From Chitinophagaceae bacterium (GTDB taxonomy: Bacteria > Bacteroidota > Bacteroidia > Chitinophagales > Chitinophagaceae): a stretch of 64,000 nt of DNA. Below the pieces are notes generated by a model. It saw only the letters and a list, made by a program, of their open reading frames with translations, was not told the DNA's origin and ran no database searches. The stretch covers positions 124,001 through 188,000 of the forward strand of contig CANGTN010000001.1 of assembly GCA_947456805.1 (NCBI GenBank). Direction: 5' to 3'. Both the position numbers and the translations under genes were made by a program. This document shows, piece after piece, positions 34,968 to 45,497 of the stretch. Numbering within the stretch: position 1 is the stretch's first letter; every line of letters begins with the position of its first letter.

Positions 34968-36257
34968 TTAATTTGCCAAACCGTTGCTGATTCTTTTGAG
35001 TTCTATTTCGGAAAGTTTTGCCAGATAACTTAAATTGATTAAGCGAAAGCCGGCTTCCTCAAAACTTTTTTGTGCTTCTCTTACTTCAATAATTGTAGCG
35101 GCGGCTAATTGAAATCTTTGCAACGAAAGCTGTACCAATTGCTGTGCCAACTGATACGTGTTTTGCTGTGTTGTGATTTGTTGTAAACTGCTTGTATAAG
35201 CCTGATAGGTTTTTATGGCTCCTGATTTAAAATCGAGTTCGATGTTTTCTTTTTGAAGCTTTGCGTTGGTGGTGTTGATTTTTGCAATTTGTTGTTGGCG
35301 TTTTACTGCGCCCGAATTGTACAACGGAACAGAAAGTGTGAGCCCGAGAAAAGGACCATAAGATTGATTGAGCAACAACTGTCCGCCATTGCTTTGATTG
35401 CGGCCATAATTGATGCCGGTATTTGCTCTTAAAGAAGGATAGCGTTGTGCGAGTGTTTCTTTTTCTAAAAATTCATTTATTTTAATCTGGCTGCTTAGTG
35501 CACCAATTTGCGGATTAGCATTTACTGCCTGTAACACATCGTTGATACGCACGTTTTTATCCACCACAATGCTGTCTTTAATTCGGATTGCAGAATCGGG
35601 TTTTACGTTTAATACATTGAGCAAATCGGTGGTTGCCTGTGCCAAAATCAGTTGCTGGCTTTGCATTTCCTGAACCCTTGTATTTAAATCGATTTGCGAT
35701 TGAAATAAATTGGCATTGTTGGCAAGCCCCAGCGCTTGTTTGTTTTGTATTAACTCTACTTGTTGTTTGCTTAAATCGATACTTTGTTGCAGCGTTTTGA
35801 TGTAACCCTGTTGCCTTACCACGTTGTAATAATTGACCATTACATTGGCAATAGTGTTTTGTATTTGGCTATTTAAATTTTGTTCACTTTGCTGCTGTAG
35901 TGTTTCGAGTCTTTTTTTGGTTGCAACAACCCTGTAACCATTGTACAACAACATGGTGCCCGAAACATTTGCAGTGAGAATATTGCTTGTAGCGCCATCA
36001 CGCGTAATCTCTGTTCCGGTATTTAATTTTTGGTTGATGTTGACAACGCTTTCCTGATTGGTAGCTGTAGCAGCAACGGTTGGCAAGCCGCCGGCAACAC
36101 CAATATTGTTATTTATTTTATTGGCGTCTGCTACATTTTTTGCAATTTGTATGTCAAAACTATTTTTCAGTGCCAGGTTGATTGCATCTTGTAAAGTAAG
36201 CTCCTGTGCATTTGTTTTAACAACAATTAATGCCAATAGAAAAAATAATTTCTTCAT
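34968..36257 (-). CDS. TolC family outer-membrane efflux protein
   Basis: 429 residues from the ATG at 36257; signal peptide MKKLFFLLALIVVKTNAQ. The family pattern is the N-terminal LTLQDAINLALKNSFDIQIA (about 20-39), then two long helical repeats with VNYYNVVRQQGYIKTLQQSI and the second-half equivalent FKSGAIKTYQAYTSSLQQIT, and LRANTGINYGRNQ for a barrel strand. It forms the trimeric outer-membrane exit duct. It is the last gene of the adaptor-RND-TolC operon, 47 bases after the RND gene. Confidence 0.93.
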   Translation of the reverse strand: MKKLFFLLALIVVKTNAQELTLQDAINLALKNSFDIQIAKNVADANKINNNIGVAGGLPTVAATATNQESVVNINQKLNTGTEITRDGATSNILTANVSGTMLLYNGYRVVATKKRLETLQQQSEQNLNSQIQNTIANVMVNYYNVVRQQGYIKTLQQSIDLSKQQVELIQNKQALGLANNANLFQSQIDLNTRVQEMQSQQLILAQATTDLLNVLNVKPDSAIRIKDSIVVDKNVRINDVLQAVNANPQIGALSSQIKINEFLEKETLAQRYPSLRANTGINYGRNQSNGGQLLLNQSYGPFLGLTLSVPLYNSGAVKRQQQIAKINTTNAKLQKENIELDFKSGAIKTYQAYTSSLQQITTQQNTYQLAQQLVQLSLQRFQLAAATIIEVREAQKSFEEAGFRLINLSYLAKLSEIELKRISNGLAN

Positions 36258-36304
36258 GTTTCTGTTCAATTTATTTCGGCAAAAAACCCAATGTTGTGCA
36301 TTGA

Positions 36305-39300
36305 TTATTCTGTGATATTTGTTTTTTTCGGTTGGTGCTTTCCGCTGATGTACGTATATACAGCAGGTATTACAAGCAAGGTTAAGAACAAACTAAAAAT
36401 AATTCCGCCTACAATTACAATGCCCAATGGAATGCGGCTTGTGCTTGCCGCTCCGAGACTTAAAGCAATTGGTAATGCGCCAAATGCAGTAGCCAAACTT
36501 GTCATTAAAATTGGGCGAAGCCTTTGCTGTGCGGCTTCTACAACTGCTTGTCTTTTGGATAAACCCAGTTCTCTTTTTTGGTTGGCAAATTCTACAATTA
36601 AAATTCCGTTTTTGGTTACCAAACCAATCAGCATAATCATTCCAATTTGAGAAAATATATTGATGGTTTGATTAAACAACCAAAGGCTGATTAATGCACC
36701 CGCCAAAGCCAATGGCACTGTAAGCATGATGGTAAGCGGATCTTTGAAACTTTCAAACTGTGCAGCCAAAACTAGGTAAATTAATATTAATGCCAAACCA
36801 AATGCAAAGCTTGTGTTGCTGCTGCTTTCGGCAAAATCTCTGCTAGGTCCGGACAATGCAGTTTGAAAACTTTCATCTAATAATTTTGCTCCAATATCTT
36901 GCATAGCTTTTACACCGTCGCCAATTGTTTTTCCTTCGGCAAGTGAAGCGCTGATTGTTGCAGCTTTGAAACGATTGTAGTGATACAGTGTTGGCGGATT
37001 AGTGCTCTCTTCAAATTTTGTAACAGCAGCCAATGAAATGTTTTCGCCACGGCTGTTTCGTACATACAAACCCGAAATGTCTTTTGGCGCTTGTCTGTCT
37101 TTATATTCAACTTGGCTGATTACCTGGTATTGTTTACCATTCATGGTAAAATAAGCAAGCCTTCTGCCGCTGAAAGCACTTTGTATTACTTCGGAAACAT
37201 CGCTGATGCTAAGTCCTAAATCTTTTGCTTTAATTCTGTCAACCGTTAATTGTAATTCGGGTTTGCTGAACTTTAAGTTTACATCTACGTTGCTGAATGT
37301 TTTATGTTTTCTTGCTTCTTCTAAAAACTTGGGAATGGTTGCTTTTAGTTTTTCAAAATCTAAGTTTTGTAAAATGTATTGTACGGGCAAAGCGCCTCTG
37401 CTGCCCAATCCTACGCTGATTGTTTGTTCTTCTACCGGAAAAATTCTAACATTATTTATTCTCGCTAATTTCTTTGAAATATCTTTTGCCATTTCACTTT
37501 GCGTACGCTTACGCTGATCAGGTTCTACAAAACGAATCCTTGCTGTGCCCGAGTTTACACCACCGCCGCCAAAGCCCGGAATTGCAGCGAAAACAAATTG
37601 TTTTTCCGGAATGCTGTCACTTAAAAAATTGGTGAGTTTTGTTCCGGCTTCTACCATATAATCATAGCTTGCACCTTCGGGTCCCGTCATCTGAAAACGG
37701 ACGCTACTTCTGTCTTCCAGTGGCGCTAATTCGGTTTGTAAACTATTGTATAAAAAATAAATTAATGTAGCACAAACTAAAACAATCACCCAAGCCATCC
37801 ATCGTATTTTCAAAAACCCTTCCAATAGTTTTCTGTAGCCATTTTCCATGCCTTTGAAGAAAGGTTCTGTTTTGTCGTAAAACCAACCATGACCGGCTTT
37901 TTTTCTGTTCAAAACTACATTCAAAACAGGCGTAATGGTTAATGATACAAATGGAGAAATAAGTACTGCTGCAGCAACAACAATTCCAAATTCTCTGAAT
38001 AAACTTCCAATGAAACCTTGCAAAAAAATAACCGGCATAAATACAACCGCCAATGTGATAGATGTTGAAATAACGGCGAAGAAAATTTCTTTACTTCCTT
38101 CTAAGGCGGCCTTATGAATGGGTAATCCTTGTTCTAATTTTCTGAAAATATTTTCCGTAACAACAATACCATCATCTACTACCAAACCCGTTGCAAGTAC
38201 AATGCCCAAAAGCGTTAATACATTAACACTAAATCCAGCAATGTACATGATGAAGAAAGTAGCAATCAAGGAAATTGGAATATCAATTAATGGGCGAATA
38301 GCTATTAATATATTTCTGAAGAAAAAGAAAATCACCAGTACCACCAACCCAAATGAAATCAACAATGTTTCTCCAACTTCTGCAATACTCTTTCTTACGT
38401 TGCTTGTGCTGTCGATTAATGTGGTTAAAATAAAATCGCCTTTCTGTGTTTTTTTAATTTCCTCCAATCGTTTATAAAACTCGTTCGCAATGTTGATATA
38501 GTTTGCGCCGGGTTGTGGCGTAATTGCCAACCCCACTGCAGGCACGCCATTCAATCGCCAGCTTTGCTCATCATTCTCCGGACCAATTTCTACTTTTGCA
38601 ACATCTGCCAAACGAACAATTCCATTGGCATCTTCTCTGATGATTAAATCGCTGAATTCTTTTTCTGTAGTTAATCTGCCCAAAGCCCTGATGGTAAGTT
38701 CTGTTTTATCACCATACAATTTTCCCGAAGGGATTTCAACATTTTCTTTATTCAACGCATTGCGGATATCCGCAAAAGAAATATTGTATGCATTCATTTT
38801 ACTTGGGTCGTTCCAAATACGCATGCTTGCGCGCTTTTGACCATAAATGCTGATTCCGCTTACTTCCGGAATTGTTTGTAATCTGTCTTGCAAAACATTC
38901 TCAGCATAATCACTTAATTCCAATAAACTTTTTGTTGGACTTTGAATGGCCATTAAAATGATGAAATCACTATTGGCATCACTTTTTGCAACTACCGGAG
39001 GTGCATCAATATCCTGAGGTAAATTTCTTACTGCCTGTGCAACTTTGTCACGAACATCATTTGCTGCGGCATCTAATTTTTCGCCTACATTAAACTCAAC
39101 GGTAATGTTGCTTCTCCCAACCTGGCTTGAAGAAACGATGGAACGAATTCCGGGAATTCCATTCACTACTTTTTCAATGGGTTCGGTTACCTGACTCTCC
39201 ACAATATTAGCATTTGCGCCGGCATAAGCGGTGCTGATATTAATCGTTGGCGGATCAATTGCAGGATACTCTCGTACTGCTAAAAAAGAATAGCCAACTG

Positions 39301-39376
39301 TGCCAAAGAGAACAATTAAAATGTTCATGACAGTTGCTAATACTGGCCGCTTAAGCGATAGTTCTGATATGTTCAT
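36305..39376 (-). CDS. RND family efflux permease (HAE1/AcrB-like)
   Basis: 1023 residues, the inner-membrane proton-driven pump of a tripartite exporter. The N-terminus MNISELSLKRPVLATVMNIL is typical. There are twelve membrane spans in two groups (about 10-30 and 335-550; 850-1010) and two large periplasmic loops. TM4 has LLGIVLATGLVVDDGIVVTE (about 395-414), which holds the proton-relay Asp pair region, and a Lys counterpart lies in the second half (GLVTKNGILIVEFANQKREL). Substrate is unknown: HAE1 pumps export drugs, bile salts or dyes. The adaptor gene is 18 bases upstream. Confidence 0.95.
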   Translation of the reverse strand: MNISELSLKRPVLATVMNILIVLFGTVGYSFLAVREYPAIDPPTINISTAYAGANANIVESQVTEPIEKVVNGIPGIRSIVSSSQVGRSNITVEFNVGEKLDAAANDVRDKVAQAVRNLPQDIDAPPVVAKSDANSDFIILMAIQSPTKSLLELSDYAENVLQDRLQTIPEVSGISIYGQKRASMRIWNDPSKMNAYNISFADIRNALNKENVEIPSGKLYGDKTELTIRALGRLTTEKEFSDLIIREDANGIVRLADVAKVEIGPENDEQSWRLNGVPAVGLAITPQPGANYINIANEFYKRLEEIKKTQKGDFILTTLIDSTSNVRKSIAEVGETLLISFGLVVLVIFFFFRNILIAIRPLIDIPISLIATFFIMYIAGFSVNVLTLLGIVLATGLVVDDGIVVTENIFRKLEQGLPIHKAALEGSKEIFFAVISTSITLAVVFMPVIFLQGFIGSLFREFGIVVAAAVLISPFVSLTITPVLNVVLNRKKAGHGWFYDKTEPFFKGMENGYRKLLEGFLKIRWMAWVIVLVCATLIYFLYNSLQTELAPLEDRSSVRFQMTGPEGASYDYMVEAGTKLTNFLSDSIPEKQFVFAAIPGFGGGGVNSGTARIRFVEPDQRKRTQSEMAKDISKKLARINNVRIFPVEEQTISVGLGSRGALPVQYILQNLDFEKLKATIPKFLEEARKHKTFSNVDVNLKFSKPELQLTVDRIKAKDLGLSISDVSEVIQSAFSGRRLAYFTMNGKQYQVISQVEYKDRQAPKDISGLYVRNSRGENISLAAVTKFEESTNPPTLYHYNRFKAATISASLAEGKTIGDGVKAMQDIGAKLLDESFQTALSGPSRDFAESSSNTSFAFGLALILIYLVLAAQFESFKDPLTIMLTVPLALAGALISLWLFNQTINIFSQIGMIMLIGLVTKNGILIVEFANQKRELGLSKRQAVVEAAQQRLRPILMTSLATAFGALPIALSLGAASTSRIPLGIVIVGGIIFSLFLTLLVIPAVYTYISGKHQPKKTNITE

Positions 39377-39394
39377 ATATTCCTGATCGGAAAA

Positions 39395-40444
39395 TTATTT
39401 GATGATTTCTTCTGCTTTTTTTACGCTTCTTATTTTAACTGCTGCATTGGGGCGAACAAATAATAAACCCGTTACTACAACAGAATCACCAACATTTACG
39501 CCTTTCAAAATTTCTACGCCAGATGCTGTTCGCAAGCCGGTTTCAACATTTACAAATTTTCCTTTTCCGTCTTTTACAATTACCACTTTTTTAGAGCTTG
39601 CTTCTGGAATGATTGCATTGGTTGGTAAAAAAATATTATTGCTGTTGCCAGATTCTATCATCACTTTTACAAAACTACCCGGCTGATATGGATCACCATT
39701 TAATGTTGCTCTTACTTTTAAATTTCTTGTTGTTGTATTAATATCGGCTTGTGTTGCAACAATTGTTGCAGATTTTTTTGCAGCATTTTCATTGGTTATG
39801 ACGCTCACGTTTGTGCCAATTTTTATTTTATTGGCATACAATTCCGGAACTGAAAAATCAATTTTCACTTTGTCTACTTGTTGTAAAGTTGCTAAGGTAG
39901 AGGCCGTAGTAACATAACTTCCCGGACTTGTTTGTCTTAACCCCAAAACACCGCTGAAAGGTGCTTTCACATTGGTTTTTTCGATTTGTGCTTGTAGTAA
40001 TGTGATGTCGGCTTTGATGTTGTTTACATTGTTTAAAGCAATATCATAATCAGCTTGGTTGATGCCGCTGATGTCTAATAATTTTTTGAGTCTTTGTTCT
40101 GTTTTTGTTGCCAGTTCCAGTTGTACTTTACTCTTATTCAGCTGAGCAGCTAGTTCGGCATCATTAATTTTTGCCAACAATGTTCCTGCTTTGACAGGTG
40201 CTCCATCAGGAACATTTAAATACGTTAATCTGCCGTTTGTTTCTGGGTGTATTTCTACAAATTCGTTCGGTATTACAGATCCATTTACTTCAACCGTATT
40301 CACGAAACTCGTCTTTTGTGTAATCATCACATCTACAATCGTTGCCTGGCTAGGAGTTGCTTTTGATTTGGCATCTTTTTGTCCGGATTCTTTACAAGAA
40401 AAAACAAAAAATGGAAGCACAAAAAGAATATTTTTATTTCGCAT
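39395..40444 (-). CDS. RND efflux periplasmic adaptor (membrane fusion protein)
   Basis: 349 residues from the ATG at 40444. The N-terminus MRNKNILFVLPFFVFSC is a lipoprotein signal with Cys17, so the adaptor is anchored to the inner membrane. The barrel-sandwich lipoyl parts are GRLTYLNVPDGAPVKAGTLL (about 66-85) and TNVKAPFSGVLGLRQTSPGS (about 157-176), separated by a coiled-coil hairpin (about 95-150). The beta-barrel and membrane-proximal domains follow. First gene of the operon with the RND pump and TolC; no regulator gene is adjacent. Confidence 0.93.
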   Translation of the reverse strand: MRNKNILFVLPFFVFSCKESGQKDAKSKATPSQATIVDVMITQKTSFVNTVEVNGSVIPNEFVEIHPETNGRLTYLNVPDGAPVKAGTLLAKINDAELAAQLNKSKVQLELATKTEQRLKKLLDISGINQADYDIALNNVNNIKADITLLQAQIEKTNVKAPFSGVLGLRQTSPGSYVTTASTLATLQQVDKVKIDFSVPELYANKIKIGTNVSVITNENAAKKSATIVATQADINTTTRNLKVRATLNGDPYQPGSFVKVMIESGNSNNIFLPTNAIIPEASSKKVVIVKDGKGKFVNVETGLRTASGVEILKGVNVGDSVVVTGLLFVRPNAAVKIRSVKKAEEIIK

Positions 40445-40544
40445 TGATAAAGGAATTACCATGAATAATATTTGCTAAGGTAAACTAAAAACAAAGAGTA
40501 CTAGGCAAAGGAAGAAAATTGAAATAAAATGGATAAAAAACCAT

Positions 40545-41045
40545 TTACAACAACATCGCCCAAACATAAACATCCAACACTGCGTTATTTTTAATTGCTG
40601 CTTTTCTTTGAATGCCCTCTAAATAAAATCCGGCTTTTTGTAAAGCTTTCATGCTTGCTTTATTGTGTTCGAAGACCCTTGCAAAAACCCTGTCAATTTT
40701 CTCGTTTTGATTAATGTGTGCTACCAAAATCTTGATTGCTTCTGTTGCAATTCCTTTGCCCCAATATGGTTGACCAATGTAATAACCAAGTTCGACAGCG
40801 TTTTTATAAACATCATCTTGCATATTCATTCCAATACTTCCAACAATTTTTCCATTGTAATGAATGGCGAATTTTGAAGCCGGTGTTATTGCGCTTTCAT
40901 TGGTAATCCATTGCAACGCATCCATTACTGTATATGGACTTGGAAAACTATCCAAAACATTGTTCCAAATACTTTTATTATTTGCAATCGCAGCAAGTTG
41001 TTGTGCATCTTCTTTTTGCCATGGGCGAAGTATAGTTTTGCTCAT
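40545..41045 (-). CDS. GNAT family N-acetyltransferase (RimJ/RimL-like)
   Basis: 166 residues. Starts MSKTILRPWQKEDAQQLAAI, the RimJ/RimL pattern, then AVELGYYIGQPYWGKGIATE (about 84-103), where the G-x-G-I-A loop binds acetyl-CoA, and RVFARVFEHNKASMKALQKA with GFYLEGIQRKAA at 131-150. Such enzymes acetylate ribosomal protein N-termini, amino acids or antibiotics; the target cannot be told. It follows the recA terminator on the same strand. Confidence 0.88.
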   Translation of the reverse strand: MSKTILRPWQKEDAQQLAAIANNKSIWNNVLDSFPSPYTVMDALQWITNESAITPASKFAIHYNGKIVGSIGMNMQDDVYKNAVELGYYIGQPYWGKGIATEAIKILVAHINQNEKIDRVFARVFEHNKASMKALQKAGFYLEGIQRKAAIKNNAVLDVYVWAMLL

Positions 41046-41096
41046 AAATAAATTTTACGGATAGAATAACAATTAATCGTCTTGCAAATAAAGGCA

Positions 41097-41127
41097 ATTA
41101 AAAAGGCTCCAAGAGAAATGGAGCCTT
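41097..41127 (-). terminator. Terminator of recA
   Basis: Stem AAGGCTCC / GGAGCCTT with a 9-base loop. On the minus strand it is followed by TTTAATT, 25 bases after the recA stop. Confidence 0.85.
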
Positions 41128-41151
41128 GATTTCATAATTTATTCTTACAAT

Positions 41152-42183
41152 TTATTTTTCAGCCGCTTCAGCCGGCAATGTTGCGCCACCTTGTATCTCT
41201 GCCAACTTCCCTCTTATTTTAGCTTCAATTTCATTAGCAAGCTCTGGATTATCTAACAATAATTGTTTTACACCTTCGCGACCCTGACCTAATTTGTTGG
41301 TATCATAACTAAACCAGCTTCCGCTTTTATTTACAATTCCCAGCTCTACACCCATATCAATGATTTCACCAACCTTGCTGATACCTTCACCAAATATGAT
41401 ATCAAATTCTGCAGAACGAAACGGAGGGGCAACTTTGTTTTTTACTACTTTCACCTTTACATGATTTCCCACAGCAGCATCGCCATCTTTAATTTGTGCT
41501 TGTCTGCGAATATCCAAACGAACAGAAGCATAAAACTTCAAAGCATTGCCCCCGGTTGTTGTTTCAGGATTACCAAACATAACACCGATTTTTTCCCTCA
41601 ATTGATTGATGAATATGCAAACGGTATTCGTTTTATTAATGGTAGCGGTTAATTTACGCAGAGCCTGACTCATTAATCTTGCGTGTAAACCCATTTTACT
41701 ATCGCCCATTTCTCCTTCCAACTCACTTTTAGGAACCAATGCTGCAACAGAATCGATTACCACAACATCCAATGCTCCAGATAATATTAATCTGTCTGCA
41801 ATTTCCAAGGCTTGTTCCCCATAATCTGGTTGAGATATTAAAAGGCTATCTACATCAACACCTAATTTTTTAGCATAGCTATTATCAAAAGCATGTTCAG
41901 CGTCTATAATAGCACACATGCCGCCTTTTTTTTGTGCTTCTGCAATAATATGAATAGCAATAGTTGTTTTACCGCTACTTTCAGGACCATAAATTTCAAT
42001 AATTCTACCTTTAGGAACACCGCCAACACCTAATGCTGCGTCTAATCCAATTGAACCCGTGCTGATGACCTCCATTTCCTTATCCGCCTTATCGCCCATC
42101 ATCATTACACTTCCTTTGCCGTAATCTTTGTCTATTTTATCAATAGTAAGTTTAAGGGCTTTTAGTTTTTCTGCGTTACTCAT
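41152..42183 (-). CDS. recA: Recombinase RecA
   Basis: 343 residues from the ATG at 42183 ([20 protein letters not shown]); 23 in-frame upstream codons are ignored. RecA forms filaments on single-stranded DNA for recombination and the SOS response. Walker A is GPESSGKTT (66-74), Walker B is [12 protein letters not shown] (about 140), loop L1 is [19 protein letters not shown], and the [20 protein letters not shown] segment (about 196) is loop L2 with its glycine/Thr pattern. The C-terminal tail is short and acidic to Ala-rich. It ends at its own terminator; recX is elsewhere. Confidence 0.98.
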   Translation of the reverse strand: MSNAEKLKALKLTIDKIDKDYGKGSVMMMGDKADKEMEVISTGSIGLDAALGVGGVPKGRIIEIYGPESSGKTTIAIHIIAEAQKKGGMCAIIDAEHAFDNSYAKKLGVDVDSLLISQPDYGEQALEIADRLILSGALDVVVIDSVAALVPKSELEGEMGDSKMGLHARLMSQALRKLTATINKTNTVCIFINQLREKIGVMFGNPETTTGGNALKFYASVRLDIRRQAQIKDGDAAVGNHVKVKVVKNKVAPPFRSAEFDIIFGEGISKVGEIIDMGVELGIVNKSGSWFSYDTNKLGQGREGVKQLLLDNPELANEIEAKIRGKLAEIQGGATLPAEAAEK

Positions 42184-42319
42184 GTCTGATACTGTTTTAA
42201 TCTTATAAAAATGGTTGAGATTGTAAAAATAGGAGGTTTTTATTATAAACACTAATTTTTTTAGTATTTTTTTGCTAAGTTTTTTGTTTCCCGTTTTTTA
42301 GGCTGTTTTTGTACAGAAT

Positions 42320-44596
42320 CTATAACCTCAGTAAGCCTACTTTGTTCAAAGTGTTGACAGGTTTATTATCCCAAAATAATTCAAAGTCTTCCAAGCCCGA
42401 AGCTTCGTAATTTGCTTTTACCTCTTGTAAAGTAATCATCGGTTCATTTTGAATAGCCGCTTTTTCCAAAATTTGTAGCAACCATTCACCCTGGGCTTTA
42501 TCAACTTTTATATTGACTGTTTCTTTTTTTGTTTGAAAAGTAATAGATGCCAACTCCCATTGATTTCCTTTTTTTGATTTGGTAATTACTTCCACCTCGG
42601 GTTTATTGCCCAACCAAATAAGTTTGTTGTTTGGCTGAAACGCTTGTGGCCCCTCATTTTGCAATATGTTGATAATATAATCCGGTGCGATGGTGGTTTT
42701 AGGTGTTTTCATATCAAACCATTTGTGTAAAGGATCCTCCAAACACAAACCGTGCATATAATTGAACAAAGATTTTTTTAAACCAAAGCTAAATGTATCA
42801 TGATCGGCGCCGCTTGCATCTACATGATCTACATCATTATCTGCAAACATGATTGCTACTTCTTTTGCTTTTGTGACGCCAAATTTTTCGGGGTTCAATC
42901 CAACCGGACTATGGGCCGTCATGGTAAATAAATGCCAAAATGCAGATTGTAATACGCCCGATTTAAACAACTGCCTTACCATTTCTAAGCTATCAATAGT
43001 TTCCTGTGTGGTTTGTGTAGGAAATCCATACATCAAATAAGCATGCACCATAATTCCGGCTTCGGTAAAGTTTCGATTTACGCGAGCTACTTGTGCCACG
43101 GTTATTCCCTTATTAATCAACAACAGCAGTCTATCACTTGCAACTTCCAATCCGCCTGAAACAGCAATACAACCACTTGCTTTTAACAGCAAGCACAAAT
43201 CTTTGGTAAAGCTTTTTTCAAAGCGAACATTGGTCCACCAACTCACCACCAACTTGCGTTTAATAATTTCTATTGCGAGTGCACGCATCAATGCAGGAGG
43301 TGCAGCTTCATCTACAAAATGAAAACCCGATTCACCCGTTTGAGCAATCATTTGTTCCATTCTGTCGCACAAAATGCTTGCTGCCACTGGTTCGTAGAGT
43401 TTAATATAATCCAGACTGACGTCACAAAAAGTACATTTTCCCCAATAACAACCATGTGCCATTGTTAATTTATTCCATCGTCCATTGCTCCATAAGCTGT
43501 GCATGGGATTAATAATTTCAATGGCTTGAATATATTTGTGCAAGAAAAAATCGCTGTAATCTGGTGTACCAACTTCACCTTGTTTATAATCTTTACAAGA
43601 TGTATTATTTTGGTAATGCACTTTGCCGTTTACCAATAAATACGTTCGTTTTAATTCCTCCTGTGTTTTGTTTCCTTCAATAAAACCAATCAAGTTTTCT
43701 ATTGGTGCTTCGCCATCATCCAAAGTAATGAAATCAAAAAATTCAAACACCCGCTCATCTTTTAATGAGCGAAGCTCTGTATTCGGAAAGCCTCCGCCCA
43801 TAACGGTTTTAATCGTGGGATATTTTTTTTTGATGTATTGTGCACAACGAAAAGATGTGTATAAATTTCCGGGAAAAGGAACAGATAATGCCACAATTTT
43901 TGGCTGCACTTCTTGTATTCTTTGTTCTAATATTTCAATCAACAAATCATCAATGTGGCTATAAGGCTGATGCAAGGCTTCATATAATTCATCAAAACTA
44001 TTGGCACTTCTTCCAAGTCGTTCTGCATATCGGCTGAAACCAAATTTATCGTCCACACATTCTTTAATTAAATCACTGATGTCTTCTAAAAACATCGTTG
44101 CCAAATATTTTGCTTTATCCTGAACGCCCATGTTTCCAAAAGCCCATTGCAAATCATCAATCTGCGCAAACCTTGATGCTTCAGGTAAAAAATTTCTGCT
44201 GCAAATTAAATGTGCCAGTGTAGGATTGTTGCCTTGCAAAAATTCAATTACCGCATCAATCTCATGAACGTATGCGTCTTTCAAAGCAATCATTCTTTTT
44301 GCATTGTCTGAAAGCAAAATGGATTGTTCATTAAGAGCGGCACATTGTTCAAAAATATTTTGCAACCCTTCTTTACAAAACAAATGCAGCATTACTTCAA
44401 TTCCCAAATCACTTTGAAACGAAGAAATATTTTTTGTGTTGAGAAATCCTTTTAAATAAGCCGTTCCGGGGTAGGGCGTATTCAATTGTGTAAAAGGGGG
44501 CGTTATTAAATAAACGGTTGCGGGCAAAAGAAAATATTTAGACTGCGAAAATATTGTATAATACGGTAAGCCCTCTATTTTTATGCTAACAAGCAA
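42320..44596 (-). CDS. B12-binding-domain radical SAM protein
   Basis: 758 residues if the TTG at 44596 is used; the true start is uncertain because the conserved part begins at about VYLITPPFTQLNTPYPGTAY (residue 29). The N-terminal half has a cobalamin-binding-like Rossmann domain (VALSVPFPGNLYT, TVMGGGFPNTE), without the DxHxxG lower-ligand motif. The iron-sulfur motif is MAHGCYWGKCTFCDVSLDY (about 376), where the cysteines are spaced CX4CX2C rather than the usual CX3CX2C. After it come GGLEVASDRLLLLINKGIT and the TIM-barrel strands. The last 150 residues have no recognised domain. Substrate unknown; the 5' end overlaps the next gene's upstream region on the other strand. Confidence 0.82.
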   Translation of the reverse strand: MLVSIKIEGLPYYTIFSQSKYFLLPATVYLITPPFTQLNTPYPGTAYLKGFLNTKNISSFQSDLGIEVMLHLFCKEGLQNIFEQCAALNEQSILLSDNAKRMIALKDAYVHEIDAVIEFLQGNNPTLAHLICSRNFLPEASRFAQIDDLQWAFGNMGVQDKAKYLATMFLEDISDLIKECVDDKFGFSRYAERLGRSANSFDELYEALHQPYSHIDDLLIEILEQRIQEVQPKIVALSVPFPGNLYTSFRCAQYIKKKYPTIKTVMGGGFPNTELRSLKDERVFEFFDFITLDDGEAPIENLIGFIEGNKTQEELKRTYLLVNGKVHYQNNTSCKDYKQGEVGTPDYSDFFLHKYIQAIEIINPMHSLWSNGRWNKLTMAHGCYWGKCTFCDVSLDYIKLYEPVAASILCDRMEQMIAQTGESGFHFVDEAAPPALMRALAIEIIKRKLVVSWWTNVRFEKSFTKDLCLLLKASGCIAVSGGLEVASDRLLLLINKGITVAQVARVNRNFTEAGIMVHAYLMYGFPTQTTQETIDSLEMVRQLFKSGVLQSAFWHLFTMTAHSPVGLNPEKFGVTKAKEVAIMFADNDVDHVDASGADHDTFSFGLKKSLFNYMHGLCLEDPLHKWFDMKTPKTTIAPDYIINILQNEGPQAFQPNNKLIWLGNKPEVEVITKSKKGNQWELASITFQTKKETVNIKVDKAQGEWLLQILEKAAIQNEPMITLQEVKANYEASGLEDFELFWDNKPVNTLNKVGLLRL

Positions 44597-44600
44597 TTCT

Positions 44601-45497
44601 ATGAAAAAAAATTTTTTGCTAATTTTTCTTTCGTCGCTTATTCATTTTTGCAATGCACAAACAATGATTCCTTTATATGTAGGCAGCATTGCCAACAGCA
44701 AGCCTTGTGCGGTACAGGAAAAAATTCCTGCAGAAGGTCGTGTTGCAGGAATTATAAAACCTATGCTTTATGCTTTTTTACCGTTGAAAAAAGATTCATT
44801 AAAAACAGCTGTAATTATTTGTCCAGGAGGTGGTTACAGCCGATTGGCAATAGATCATGAAGGATTTAAAGTTGCAGAAACTTTGAACAAATAAGGTATT
44901 ACAGCATTTGTATTAAAATACAGAAATCCTATTGATTCGGCTTGTTTTATCGATAAAGAGTTGGTGGCACTTGAAGATGCGCAACAAGCATTAACGCTTG
45001 TAAGATCAAAAGCAGCCGAGTTTGACATCAACTCACAAAATGTAGGCATGATGGGCTTTTCAGCCGGTGGGCATTTAACGTCTACCGTTGCAACACATTT
45101 TGGAAACAATACAAAACTCCGACCAGATTTTATTATTCTGGGCTATCCTGTAATTAGTTTTCAAGACAGTTTAATGCACAAGGGTTCCAGAGAAAACATG
45201 CTGGGCAAAAACCCCGCAAATGAAAAAATTGATTTATACAGCAACGAGCTTCAGGTTACAGCAAATACGCCACCTGCATTTATCATGCATGCAGCAGATG
45301 ATAAAACCGTTAAAGTGCAAAACAGCATTTTGTTTTACCTCGCTTTGCTTAAAAACAAAGTTCCAGCGGAATTACATCTTTTTCAAACAGGCGGACACGG
45401 ATTTGGATTGTTGAACAAATCCGAACCATCGCCCTGGATTGAAAATGTGTTTTTATGGCTGAAAGTCAACCAATTTATAAAAGGCAATTTGTTGTAA
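44601..45497 (+). pseudogene. Alpha/beta hydrolase (esterase-like) gene interrupted by an in-frame stop
   Basis: One frame encodes a secreted esterase-type hydrolase of about 298 residues: signal MKKNFLLIFLSSLIHFCNAQ, the oxyanion motif VIICPGGGYSRLAIDHEG (about 73-90), then ETLNK, a TAA stop at 44892-44894, and, in the same frame, GITAFVLKYRNP. The second half has the nucleophile elbow MMGFSAGGHLTST (GFSAG, catalytic Ser), the Asp region FIMHAADDKTVKVQN and the catalytic His in TGGHGFGLLNK. Only a single codon is wrong, so the break is recent, or the stop is a sequencing error. Its stop codon abuts that of the convergent CBM48-like gene. Confidence 0.85.
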
